Origin: JBEGTT01 sp041179245
GTDB lineage: Bacteria; Pseudomonadota; Gammaproteobacteria; Burkholderiales; Rhodocyclaceae
Reading direction: 5' to 3'
Assembly: GCA_041179245.1 (NCBI GenBank)
Contig: JBEGTT010000241.1
Coordinates: 1-21,136, forward strand
DNA: 21,136 bases
Both the position numbers and the translations under genes were made by a program. This document shows positions 1 to 7,302 of the stretch, one piece after another; the stretch's first letter is position 1, and every line of letters begins with the position of its first letter. The notes beneath the pieces are model-generated. The model saw nothing but the letters and a program-made list of their open reading frames with translations, had not been told where the DNA came from and did no database searches.

Positions 1-139
1 GAAACGCTTTGTGGGTGCCTATATAGCGCGGTATGTATAAGTTGCAGAGAGCTAAGTTAGAGGGGGCTGCGGGGATTGGGGAAGTGCGTTTTAAAGCGTT
101 TTGTTGATTGTGAAATCTCAATCCCTCATTTCTTCGATG

Positions 140-181
140 TTGATCTATATCAAATTCCCCGTTCTGCGGCTAAAATAACAT
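140..181 (+). promoter_or_regulatory. FNR/ANR-dependent promoter of the cco operon
   Basis: Bases 140-153 read TTGATCTATATCAA, a perfect match to the FNR/ANR consensus TTGAT-N4-ATCAA. A -10-like TAACAT lies at 176-181. If that hexamer is used, transcription starts near 188 and the box is centred at -41.5, the class II activator position. TAAAAT at 171-176 is an alternative -10. The expected effect is activation of ccoNOQP at low oxygen. The box is seen directly; the start site is inferred. Confidence 0.85.
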
Positions 182-196
182 TCTGCGACAAATCGC

Positions 197-220
197 CACA
201 CACCCTTACAAATGTGTGTG
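197..220 (+). repeat. Hairpin in the ccoN leader
   Basis: CACACAC (197-203) pairs perfectly with GTGTGTG (214-220) across a 10-base loop. It would lie in the 5' untranslated leader if transcription starts near 188. No U-run follows, so it is not a terminator. The role is unknown and chance is possible for a 7-bp stem. Confidence 0.35.
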
Positions 221-266
221 AATCGGTTGGTTCTGGTTTTTTTATTTACAAAGAGAGGGTGGGTCC

Positions 267-1691
267 ATGTCGGAAACGCAAACTTATAACTACAAGGTCG
301 TGCGGCAGTTTGCCGTGATGACCGTCATCTGGGGCATCGTTGGGATGCTCGTGGGTGTCATTATCGCTTCACAACTCGTGTGGCCAGAGCTCAATATTGG
401 GCCATGGTTGCACTATGGGCGCTTGCGTCCATTGCATACCAATGCGGTGATTTTTGCATTTGGTGGTTGTGCGCTCTTCGCAACGTCTTACTACTCAGTG
501 CAACGCACTAGTCACACACGTTTGTTCTGTGACAAGTTGGCCGCCTTTACTTTCTGGGGTTGGCAGGTGGTTATCCTTTCCGCAGCAATCACTCTTCCGC
601 TTGGTATTACTACAGGTAAGGAATACGCTGAGCTGGAATGGCCGATTGATATTTTGATTACGCTGGTTTGGGTTTCTTATGCAATTGTGTTTTTCGGAAC
701 ACTTGCTAAGCGTAAAGTTCAGCATATCTATGTTTCCAACTGGTTCTATGGCTCTATGATCATTGCCGTAGCGCTGTTGCATTTGGTCAATAGTGCTGAG
801 GTTCCAGTTACGCTGTTCAAGTCCTACTCTGCCTATGCGGGTGTTCAGGATGCGATGATTCAGTGGTGGTATGGTCACAACGCAGTGGGCTTTTTCCTGA
901 CAGCAGGCTTCTTGGGCATGATGTATTACTTTGTGCCTAAACAAGCGGGTCGTCCGGTTTACTCCTACCGTTTGTCAGTTGTCCACTTCTGGGCGCTGAT
1001 CTTCACATACATGTGGGCGGGTCCTCACCACCTTCACTACACTGCGTTGCCAGATTGGACTCAGTCAGTTGGTATGGTGTTCTCTCTGATTTTGTTGGCT
1101 CCGTCTTGGGGTGGCATGATCAACGGGATCATGACTCTGTCAGGTGCTTGGCACAAACTGCGCGATGACCCTGTGTTGAAGTTCCTGATTACATCTCTGT
1201 CTTTCTACGGTATGTCCACGTTTGAAGGCCCGATGATGTCAATCAAGACGGTCAATGCGCTGTCTCATTACACTGACTGGACTGTCGGTCACGTTCACTC
1301 AGGTGCTCTGGGTTGGGTTGCGATGGTTTCCTGCGGTTCTATTTACTACCTGTTGCCACGTCTCTTTGGTCGCAGTGAAATGTATAGCGTTAAGTTGATC
1401 ACTGTTCACTTCTGGGTTGCTACGATTGGCGTTGTACTTTACATCGCTGCGTTGTGGATTTCTGGTGTGATGCAGGGTCTGATGTGGCGCGCAGTGAACA
1501 TCGATGGCACGCTGACATACAGCTTCGTTGAATCAGTTAAGGGTTCCTACCCATTCTGGACGATTCGTGTAGTAGGTGGTCTGCTCTTCTTGAGTGGCAT
1601 GGTGATTATGGCTTACAACATGTTCAAGACCATCGCAGCAGGTAAGTCTGAAGATGCGCCTGTGCTGGTTCCAGCTGCACATCACGCCTAA
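267..1691 (+). CDS. ccoN: Cytochrome c oxidase cbb3-type subunit I (CcoN)
   Basis: Catalytic subunit of the high-affinity cbb3 oxidase, reducing O2 to water in the cytoplasmic membrane while pumping protons. The 474 residues are the normal length and form about 12 hydrophobic helices. Expected metal ligands are present: H57 (RPLHTNA) for low-spin heme b, H204 (WYGHN) with the H254-H255 pair (GPHHLHY) for CuB, and H342 and H344 in GHVHSG for heme b3 and heme b. Y248 sits where the family's His-Tyr cross-link tyrosine is found. The numbering is offset by a constant 3 from the Pseudomonas stutzeri protein as I remember it. The ATG at 267 follows a purine-rich AGAGAGGG. It is the first gene of ccoNOQP, under the FNR box at 140-153. 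The C-terminus (SEDAPVLVPAAHHA) is polar and probably cytoplasmic. Confidence 0.98.
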   Translation: MSETQTYNYKVVRQFAVMTVIWGIVGMLVGVIIASQLVWPELNIGPWLHYGRLRPLHTNAVIFAFGGCALFATSYYSVQRTSHTRLFCDKLAAFTFWGWQVVILSAAITLPLGITTGKEYAELEWPIDILITLVWVSYAIVFFGTLAKRKVQHIYVSNWFYGSMIIAVALLHLVNSAEVPVTLFKSYSAYAGVQDAMIQWWYGHNAVGFFLTAGFLGMMYYFVPKQAGRPVYSYRLSVVHFWALIFTYMWAGPHHLHYTALPDWTQSVGMVFSLILLAPSWGGMINGIMTLSGAWHKLRDDPVLKFLITSLSFYGMSTFEGPMMSIKTVNALSHYTDWTVGHVHSGALGWVAMVSCGSIYYLLPRLFGRSEMYSVKLITVHFWVATIGVVLYIAALWISGVMQGLMWRAVNIDGTLTYSFVESVKGSYPFWTIRVVGGLLFLSGMVIMAYNMFKTIAAGKSEDAPVLVPAAHHA

Positions 1692-1707
1692 TAGGGAGGT
1701 TTTGATA

Positions 1708-2328
1708 ATGAGTTTGCAATCAAAAATCGAGAAGAATGTTGGTCTTCTGATTATCTTCACTCTAGTAGCTGTAATTTGGGGTGGGTTATTGGAGATTGTT
1801 CCGCTGTTCTTCCAAAAATCGACAACAACGCCAGTTGAGGGTGTAAAGCCTTACACGGCAGTTACTTTGGCTGGTCGTGATGTGTACATTCGTGAGGGGT
1901 GTTACAACTGCCACTCACAGATGGTTCGTCCGTTCCGTGCTGAGACAGAACGTTATGGTCACTATTCTGTAGCGGGTGAGTATGTTTATGATCATCCGTT
2001 CCAGTGGGGTTCCAAGCGTACTGGTCCTGATCTGCATCGTGTTGGCGGTCGTTATTCAGATGAATGGCAACGTGCCCACCTACGCAATCCGCGTGACGTA
2101 GTGCCTGAGTCCAACATGCCTGCTTTTGCTTGGCTTGAAAAGACTGCGGCGTCTTCAACTGTTGGTGCTGACATTGAAAAGAAAATGAAGGCATTGACAC
2201 TGGTTGGTGTTCCATACACAGCCGAAGATATCGCTGGTGCTAAACAGGCCCTCGAAGGTAAGACCGAAGAGGATGTTCTGGTTGCTTATCTACAAGGGCT
2301 GGGAACGGCTCTGAAGAACACCAAGTAA
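1708..2328 (+). CDS. ccoO: Cytochrome c oxidase cbb3-type subunit II (CcoO)
   Basis: Membrane-anchored mono-heme cytochrome c that passes electrons from CcoP to CcoN. The 206-residue protein has an N-terminal anchor helix (about residues 11-35), then a periplasmic domain with the heme c site CYNCH (C65, C68, H69) and a likely axial Met at 137 (SNMPAF). The ATG at 1708 is chosen because GGGAGGT lies 7 bases upstream and the product then begins MSLQSKIEKN, typical of CcoO. An in-frame ATG at 1654 would overlap the end of ccoN and add 18 atypical residues. The gene follows ccoN by 16 bases and precedes ccoQ by 3. Confidence 0.97.
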   Translation: MSLQSKIEKNVGLLIIFTLVAVIWGGLLEIVPLFFQKSTTTPVEGVKPYTAVTLAGRDVYIREGCYNCHSQMVRPFRAETERYGHYSVAGEYVYDHPFQWGSKRTGPDLHRVGGRYSDEWQRAHLRNPRDVVPESNMPAFAWLEKTAASSTVGADIEKKMKALTLVGVPYTAEDIAGAKQALEGKTEEDVLVAYLQGLGTALKNTK

Positions 2329-2331
2329 ATC

Positions 2332-2508
2332 ATGGACCTCATCAACGATCTGCGAGCTGCTACAACCGTTTTATCATTCCTCTTATTTCTGGGGATTGTC
2401 TGGTGGGCGTATCGGCGGGGTAGCAAGGAGTTTTATGACAAAGCTGCAAATCTACCCTTCGCAGACGATGATGATTCGGACGTGAATTCAAGGCCAAGTC
2501 CTCGCTAA
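2332..2508 (+). CDS. ccoQ: Cytochrome oxidase cbb3 small subunit CcoQ
   Basis: Small membrane subunit (58 residues) that stabilises the cbb3 complex in species where it has been studied. It begins MDLINDLRAATTVLSF, has one hydrophobic helix (about residues 10-27) and then the typical WWAYRRGSKEFYDKAANLPF followed by an acidic run (DDDD), the usual CcoQ/FixQ pattern. It starts 3 bases after the ccoO stop and ends 15 bases before ccoP, exactly where ccoQ belongs. No separate strong ribosome-binding site is seen, so translation is probably coupled to ccoO. It is short enough to be missed by length-filtered gene calling. Confidence 0.93.
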   Translation: MDLINDLRAATTVLSFLLFLGIVWWAYRRGSKEFYDKAANLPFADDDDSDVNSRPSPR

Positions 2509-2523
2509 TCAAAGGAAATTACT

Positions 2524-3429
2524 ATGAGCGATTTCGTTAATGAGTTTTGGAACCTGTATGTCATGATTATCGTGGCAGGTAGCTTGATTGCCTGTCTCGT
2601 TATCTTGGTGTCACAGAAGTCAGCTGTATTTACCCCCGGTCAGGTTACTGGCCACAAATGGGATGAAAATCTTGAGGAGTACAACAATCCACTGCCAAAA
2701 TGGTGGAGCTGGTTGTTCTACATCACTGTTTTCTTCGCTATTGGTTATCTAGCGTTATATCCAGGGTTTGGTAACTTCCGCGGCATTTTGGGCTGGACTT
2801 CTGCAGGTCAGCACGTTGCTGAAGAAAAGAAGGCTCAAGAAGTCTACGGTCCTATCTATGCCAAGTTTGCTTCAATGGATGTGCCAGCAGTAGCAGCCGA
2901 CAAGCAAGCCATGGAAATGGGTAAGCGCCTATACCTGACATACTGTGTGCAATGTCATGGCGCAGATGCTAAGGGCGCTAAGGGTTTCCCTAACCTGACA
3001 GACAGCGATTGGTTGTACGGCGGTGAGCCAGAGCAGCTAAAGGCAACCATTTCTGCTGGGCGCAATGGTGTAATGCCAGCCTATGGTGGTAATGAACAAG
3101 CCATTGGTGGTGAAGAAGGCGCGAAAGACGTAGTCGCATACGTTCTGTCTTTGTCTGGCAAGGGTTCTGATGCCCAAGCTGCTGCTAAGGGTAAAGAGAA
3201 GTTTGAGGCAGTTTGTGCAGCTTGCCACGGTGCTGACGCCAAGGGGATGCAGGCTATTGGCTCTCCTAACCTGACAGATAATGTTTGGCTACATGGTGGC
3301 TCCGAAAAAGCTATCACAGAGACCATTACCAAAGGTCGTTCTAATCAAATGCCCGCTTGGAATGATTTCTTAGGCGAAGCCAAGGTTCATCTGTTGTCTG
3401 CCTATGTATATAGCTTGAGCCACAAGTAA
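2524..3429 (+). CDS. ccoP: Cytochrome c oxidase cbb3-type subunit III (CcoP)
   Basis: Di-heme cytochrome c that accepts electrons from soluble or membrane cytochromes and feeds CcoO/CcoN. The 301 residues show two N-terminal helices (about 10-30 and 61-80) flanking the conserved HKWDENLEEYNNPLPKWW, then two cytochrome c domains with heme sites CVQCH (C141, C144, H145) and CAACH (C231, C234, H235). Likely axial Met residues are M184 (GVMPAY) and M276 (NQMPAW). The ATG at 2524 has AAAGGA 7 bases upstream. It is the last gene of ccoNOQP, with the terminator at 3451-3479 just behind it. The length is normal. Confidence 0.97.
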   Translation: MSDFVNEFWNLYVMIIVAGSLIACLVILVSQKSAVFTPGQVTGHKWDENLEEYNNPLPKWWSWLFYITVFFAIGYLALYPGFGNFRGILGWTSAGQHVAEEKKAQEVYGPIYAKFASMDVPAVAADKQAMEMGKRLYLTYCVQCHGADAKGAKGFPNLTDSDWLYGGEPEQLKATISAGRNGVMPAYGGNEQAIGGEEGAKDVVAYVLSLSGKGSDAQAAAKGKEKFEAVCAACHGADAKGMQAIGSPNLTDNVWLHGGSEKAITETITKGRSNQMPAWNDFLGEAKVHLLSAYVYSLSHK

Positions 3430-3450
3430 TACGGTTTAACGCTAGTAAAG

Positions 3451-3479
3451 AAGGGAGTGGTTATCCACTCCCTTTTTTT
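3451..3479 (+). terminator. Rho-independent terminator after ccoP
   Basis: A perfect 10-bp stem, AAGGGAGTGG (3451-3460) with CCACTCCCTT (3465-3474), closes a TTAT loop and is followed by a T run to 3479. It lies 21 bases after the ccoP stop and should end the ccoNOQP transcript, leaving ccoG to its own promoter. Confidence 0.95.
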
Positions 3480-3499
3480 ATGGGATAAATTAGCATTTG

Positions 3500-3541
3500 C
3501 TGATAAATCTCAAACATTACTCAATCGAATCTGAGAAAATA
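3500..3541 (+). promoter_or_regulatory. Probable FNR/ANR-like promoter of ccoG
   Basis: CTGAT-AAAT-CTCAA at 3500-3513 matches 8 of the 10 specified bases of the TTGAT-N4-ATCAA box, with one mismatch in each half. An A/T-rich -10 candidate (GAAAAT 3535-3540, or AAAATA 3536-3541) lies at the class II distance. A promoter is needed because a strong terminator precedes it. The box is weak and could be used poorly. Confidence 0.5.
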
Positions 3542-3570
3542 ACAAACTGGATTTTATGGAGAGCAGCCTG

Positions 3571-5046
3571 ATGAACGAATCTGATAAAAATACAGCGATA
3601 CCGACGGAAGACAAGGTTCAAGCGGTGTCATTGTATGAAAAACATAAAAAAATATATGTCCGAGCAGTTAAGGGTTGGTGGCAGACATGGCGTTGGGTGC
3701 TGGTATTTGTTACTCAAATTATTTTTTACGGGACGCCTTGGCTGGAATGGAATGATCGCCAAGCTATTCTTTTTCATCTGGTTGAGCGCAAATTCTATTT
3801 ATTTGGTCTTGTATTATGGCCACAGGATGTTTTCTATCTAGCGCTGTTGCTAATTATTTCTGCTTACGCCTTGTTCCTTTTTACAGCGGTGGCTGGTCGA
3901 TTATTTTGTGGTTACGCCTGTCCGCAAACGGTCTACACCGAGATTTTTGTTTGGGTTGAACAAAAAATTGAGGGGAATCGTCCAGAACAAATTAAGTTGG
4001 ACAAATCCCCGCTCAACGCGAATAAACTGAAATTAAAATTATTGAAACATGCTGCATGGCTCAGCTTTTCATTAATTACGGGCTACACGTTTGTGGCCTA
4101 TTTCACCCCTATTTCAGAACTAAATGCCAGCTTGCTCACCGGTGATTTCGGTTCTTGGGAAATCTTCTGGATTTTCTTTTACGGCGGTTTTACCTATCTG
4201 ATGGCGGGCTTTATGCGCGAGCAGGTTTGTAAATATATGTGCCCGTATGCTCGTTTTCAGAGTGTTATGTTTGATCCGGATACCTTGGTTATTACCTATG
4301 ATCCCGTGCGTGGAGAGCCTCGTGGCCAGCGCAAGAAAAATAGCGCGGATACCAATAATCTCGGTGACTGCGTGGATTGTGGAATTTGTGTTCAGGTTTG
4401 CCCTGTCGGAATTGATATTCGTAAAGGTCTTCAGTACGAATGTATTGGATGTGGTGCCTGTGTTGATGGTTGTGACGAAGTTATGGATAAAATCGGACTC
4501 CCACGAGGGTTGGTTCGCTACACCACAGAAAATGTACTAGATCGTGAAAGTCAGGAAGTTAAAACGTGCGGAAAAGGTTGCGCAACCGCTTCTGCAAATA
4601 TGAAAGCGTTTGACATTCTGAAGCACAACATTCGTCGGCCACGGATCGTTCTGTATTCTGTAATTTTGGGACTTTTGGTGATTGCTACCACATGGTCAAT
4701 GTCTGTTCGTGTCCCGTTAAAAGTTGATCTGATTCGTGATCGTAGCAGTTTGGCCCGTGAGGCTGATGATGGCCGGATTGAAAATATCTACACCATGAAA
4801 ATCATGAATGCTACTGAATCACCACACGTCTACTCGATTTCAGTGAGCGGTCTGGACGGGGTTGATCTGGTATCAGAAAAGGAAATTGCGGTTGAAGCAG
4901 CAAGCAATCATGAAGTCACTGTGAGTGTGAGGGTCGCAGAAGATGTTGCACCAAAAGGCTCACACAAGATTTATTTCGATGTACAGGCGAAGGAAGATGC
5001 GAAAATAGCAGTTCATGAAAAAGCCTCTTTTATTCTTCCAAATTAA
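3571..5046 (+). CDS. ccoG: Cytochrome c oxidase accessory protein CcoG (RdxA/FixG)
   Basis: Polyferredoxin-like membrane protein required for cbb3 biogenesis; in other species it is linked to copper reduction during oxidase assembly. The 491 residues carry several membrane helices (about 42-57, 85-106, 161-180, 197-213 and 359-378). CGYACP (C113, C117) and CKYMCP (C220, C224) are present, then two 4Fe-4S motifs: C267-C270-C273-C277 and C291-C294-C297-C301. A C-terminal Ig-like periplasmic domain (about 380-491) follows. The ATG at 3571 is preferred because GGAGAG lies 7 bases upstream; an ATG at 3556 adds five residues and has no such site. ccoH follows after 6 bases. Confidence 0.95.
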   Translation: MNESDKNTAIPTEDKVQAVSLYEKHKKIYVRAVKGWWQTWRWVLVFVTQIIFYGTPWLEWNDRQAILFHLVERKFYLFGLVLWPQDVFYLALLLIISAYALFLFTAVAGRLFCGYACPQTVYTEIFVWVEQKIEGNRPEQIKLDKSPLNANKLKLKLLKHAAWLSFSLITGYTFVAYFTPISELNASLLTGDFGSWEIFWIFFYGGFTYLMAGFMREQVCKYMCPYARFQSVMFDPDTLVITYDPVRGEPRGQRKKNSADTNNLGDCVDCGICVQVCPVGIDIRKGLQYECIGCGACVDGCDEVMDKIGLPRGLVRYTTENVLDRESQEVKTCGKGCATASANMKAFDILKHNIRRPRIVLYSVILGLLVIATTWSMSVRVPLKVDLIRDRSSLAREADDGRIENIYTMKIMNATESPHVYSISVSGLDGVDLVSEKEIAVEAASNHEVTVSVRVAEDVAPKGSHKIYFDVQAKEDAKIAVHEKASFILPN

Positions 5047-5052
5047 TCAACT

Positions 5053-5595
5053 ATGACGCAAACAACCTTTAAGCAAGACGTTTTACCTTGGTACAAACAT
5101 CGCTGGCCATGGCTTTTGATGGCTGGGCCGGCCATTGTTATTGTTGCGGGCATGGTTACAGCCGTGCTGGCAGTGAAAAGCTGGGATGGTCTGGTAAGTG
5201 ATGATTACTACAAACAAGGGTTAGGCATTAACCAAGTTAAAACGCGTGACCAGAATGCCGTGACCTCTGGTGTTTCTGTCCAGATCACCTATAGCGGGGT
5301 TCTCGTTCAGGCTTTTTTACATGGCAATACTACGTTGCAGGCACCTGAGAAATTAACTCTTAAGTTAGTGCATCCTACCCGTAATGGTATGGATCAGACG
5401 GTTGAATTGGTTAAACAGGGCGCTGGTTTTTACCGAGGTACTTTCACTACGGAACCTGCTGGGCGTTTTAATGCGCTTCTTGAGGACGAAAAGGGTGAGT
5501 GGCGATTAACAGGGCCTTGGCATCCCGTCACCGTTGATGAACCCGTCGTTCTAAAACCTGCTACGCAAGCTTTGCAGAAATCAGTGGGTGACTGA
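5053..5595 (+). CDS. ccoH: FixH/CcoH family cbb3 assembly protein
   Basis: Small single-pass membrane protein needed for assembly or stability of cbb3 oxidase. The 180 residues begin with a basic/aromatic stretch (WYKHRWPW), one helix (about 21-42) and then the FixH signature VSDDYYKQGLGIN (about 48-60). A periplasmic domain with VVDEPVVLKP-like ending follows (here TVDEPVVLKP). The ATG at 5053 lies 6 bases after the ccoG stop without an obvious ribosome-binding site, so translation is probably coupled. Its end overlaps the next gene by 8 bases. Confidence 0.93.
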   Translation: MTQTTFKQDVLPWYKHRWPWLLMAGPAIVIVAGMVTAVLAVKSWDGLVSDDYYKQGLGINQVKTRDQNAVTSGVSVQITYSGVLVQAFLHGNTTLQAPEKLTLKLVHPTRNGMDQTVELVKQGAGFYRGTFTTEPAGRFNALLEDEKGEWRLTGPWHPVTVDEPVVLKPATQALQKSVGD

Positions 5596-6217
5596 CCGGG
5601 CAATATTCCCTTCTCCGTTACAGTGGGCCGTGTCGCTATCATTGATGGCACACGGCCTTTTGCTTGCGTCATTTTACCCAGTTCAATTGCATGAACCACT
5701 TTTACGCCAAGTTAACGCAAGGTTAGACGTGACAGAGGGTAAGCCAACATCTGTTTTGCAAGCAGGAGAGGGGAGGCAGCCAACTTTGCAACAACATAAA
5801 CCGGTCATTGTTAGCAACAAAGCGCAGCAGACGAGTGACAACCTAAGTCTCTTAAAACAATCCTCTGCAGCCAGTGAGATTCTTCGAGACACAGATGTTC
5901 ATCCCCCTTTGCTCCTGGGGGGCGAGCATGATGGCGTTCGAGAAATGCGACTGTCGCTTGCACGGTTTGCTAAACGCCATAAAAGTTACCCATTGCTTGC
6001 GTCCCAGTCTGGCTGGGAAGGTCGAGTGGAAATTTCACTCGTTGTGCTTCCCGCTGGTCTGCCGATATTTGATTTACGCAAAAGCAGTGGGTTTGAAGTA
6101 CTGGATAATGAGGCTTTACGCTTGGTAGAAAAGGCGTTCCGGCAAGCACTTATTCCGGCATCGTTACGTTCCCAAGCATTCGAAATTCTCCTGCCGATTG
6201 AGTTTAGGCTTGAGTAA
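5588..6217 (+). CDS. TonB C-terminal-domain protein (TonB-like)
   Basis: Probable energy-transducer-like protein of 209 residues: a cytoplasmic start, one helix (about 11-29), a short linker and a TonB C-terminal domain (about 120-209). The domain shows the expected pattern: YP (134-135), GWEGRVEISLVV, the SSGFEVLDNEAL core (167-177) and a final LPIEFRLE. The linker lacks the long Pro-Glu/Pro-Lys stretch typical of TonB. The likely start is GTG at 5588, inside the end of ccoH; later starts would cut into the helix. No exbB or exbD is nearby. In most species TonB powers outer-membrane receptors, but here the overlap with ccoH and the lack of ExbBD leave its partner unclear. Confidence 0.8.
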   Translation: MTDRAIFPSPLQWAVSLSLMAHGLLLASFYPVQLHEPLLRQVNARLDVTEGKPTSVLQAGEGRQPTLQQHKPVIVSNKAQQTSDNLSLLKQSSAASEILRDTDVHPPLLLGGEHDGVREMRLSLARFAKRHKSYPLLASQSGWEGRVEISLVVLPAGLPIFDLRKSSGFEVLDNEALRLVEKAFRQALIPASLRSQAFEILLPIEFRLE

Positions 6218-6247
6218 TGCCCTGATACCCTAATATTTGCGAATCCT

Positions 6248-7279
6248 ATGCGCACTATTGATGATTTTGATTTTGAACTACCGCCCGAATTAATTGCTCA
6301 GTACCCCATTGTCCAGCGGACAGCTAGTCGGCTGCTTCACGTTGTCGGTGACCAGCTTAAGGATGGGGGTTTTTCAGAATTGCCTAGTTTATTGAAATCA
6401 GGGGATTTGCTGGTATTCAACGATACGCGGGTGATTCGGGCTCGTTTCTTTGGGGTGAAAGCGAGCGGAGGGCAAATTGAAGTCCTCCTTGAACAGATAC
6501 TGAATCCGCAGCAGGCATTGGCACAAATTAGGGCCAGTAAGTCACCGAAGCCAGGCACGAAGCTTTGTTTAGCAGCCCAGTTTGAGGTTGTGGTAACTGG
6601 GCGAGTCGGAGAGTTTTTTGCCATCCAGTTGAGTAATCATGACCTCAGTTTTTGGGATTTGGCTGAAGCGTTTGGTCGCCTGCCTTTGCCACCCTACATT
6701 GATCATGCGGCTGATCAAATTGATGAACAGCGTTATCAAACGATTTATGCCCGTGAGCCGGGGGCAGTGGCTGCGCCAACAGCGGGGCTACACTTCGACG
6801 ATGCCTTGTTTGAACAATTAGCGCAAATAGGCGTTCAAACAGCATTTCTGACGTTACATGTGGGGGCGGGGACTTTTCAGCCTGTGCGTGTTCACCACAT
6901 TGCGGATCACCGTATGCACAAGGAACGCTTTGAAATTCCTGCGGAAACGGTGCAAAAAATTCAACAAACTAAGCAAGCGGGTAATCGTGTCATTGCTGTT
7001 GGAACGACAAGCTTACGGGCGTTGGAATCTGCATCTAGCAGTGGAATACTTCAAGGTGGTGCGGCTGAAACAGAGATTTTCATAACGCCGGGTTATCGTT
7101 TTAACGTTGTTGACCGCCTGATAACCAATTTTCATTTGCCTCGCTCAACCTTGTTGATGCTGGTTTCAGCTTTTGCTGGGACGGAAATAATTCAAGCTGC
7201 TTATCAACATGCCATCTCTCAAAAATATCGGTTTTTTAGCTACGGTGACGCAATGTTGCTAGAAAAGGCCGATCTCTGA
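6248..7279 (+). CDS. queA: S-adenosylmethionine:tRNA ribosyltransferase-isomerase (QueA)
   Basis: Cytoplasmic enzyme of queuosine biosynthesis: it transfers and isomerises the ribosyl part of S-adenosylmethionine onto preQ1 in tRNA to give epoxyqueuosine. The 343 residues are close to the family norm (about 350). Conserved blocks are the start DFDFELPPELIAQYP, LLVFNDTRVIRARFFG (54-69), YARE-PGAVAAPTAGLHF (167-183), LHVGAGTFQPVR (203-214), GTTSLRALE and ITNFHLPRSTLLMLVSAFAG. The ATG at 6248 gives the family N-terminus. It lies 30 bases after the TonB-like gene and may share its transcript. The usual partner tgt is not next to it here: the following genes are on the other strand, 23 bases away. 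Confidence 0.97.
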   Translation: MRTIDDFDFELPPELIAQYPIVQRTASRLLHVVGDQLKDGGFSELPSLLKSGDLLVFNDTRVIRARFFGVKASGGQIEVLLEQILNPQQALAQIRASKSPKPGTKLCLAAQFEVVVTGRVGEFFAIQLSNHDLSFWDLAEAFGRLPLPPYIDHAADQIDEQRYQTIYAREPGAVAAPTAGLHFDDALFEQLAQIGVQTAFLTLHVGAGTFQPVRVHHIADHRMHKERFEIPAETVQKIQQTKQAGNRVIAVGTTSLRALESASSSGILQGGAAETEIFITPGYRFNVVDRLITNFHLPRSTLLMLVSAFAGTEIIQAAYQHAISQKYRFFSYGDAMLLEKADL

Positions 7280-7302
7280 GTTTGTTCACGTCCCTGTTCC
7301 AC

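Larger units (their letters stand above)
1..266. other. Intergenic region upstream of ccoN
   Basis: No convincing gene is seen in these 266 bases. An ORF from 76 to 318 runs into ccoN in another frame, has no family resemblance and lacks a ribosome-binding site. The region holds the FNR/ANR box at 140-153, a matching -10 element and a hairpin at 197-220, so its right half is the ccoN promoter and leader. Nothing recognisable is seen in bases 1-100. Confidence 0.7.

Noticed and set aside
2..101. Distant inverted repeat AAACGCTTT (2-10) / AAAGCGTTT (93-101)
   Set aside because: Nine bases separated by more than 80; expected by chance and not linked to any gene feature.
104..117. Possible second FNR box, TTGAT-TGTG-AAATC
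   Set aside because: Only the left half-site matches; the right half differs at most positions.
76..318. ORF of 80 codons upstream of and overlapping ccoN
   Set aside because: Out of frame with ccoN, spans its promoter, FNR box and ribosome-binding site, and the product has no recognisable pattern.
1654..1707. Upstream in-frame start for ccoO
   Set aside because: Lies within the end of ccoN, lacks a ribosome-binding site, while ATG at 1708 has GGGAGGT and gives the family N-terminus.
6210..6236. Possible private promoter for queA (TTGAGT, 15 bases, TAATAT)
   Set aside because: Spacing is too short and the start would lie about five bases before the ATG; co-transcription with the preceding gene is simpler.
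7280..7302. Bidirectional terminator between queA and the convergent prepilin gene
   Set aside because: No hairpin with a T-run is visible in the 23-base gap or its immediate flanks.
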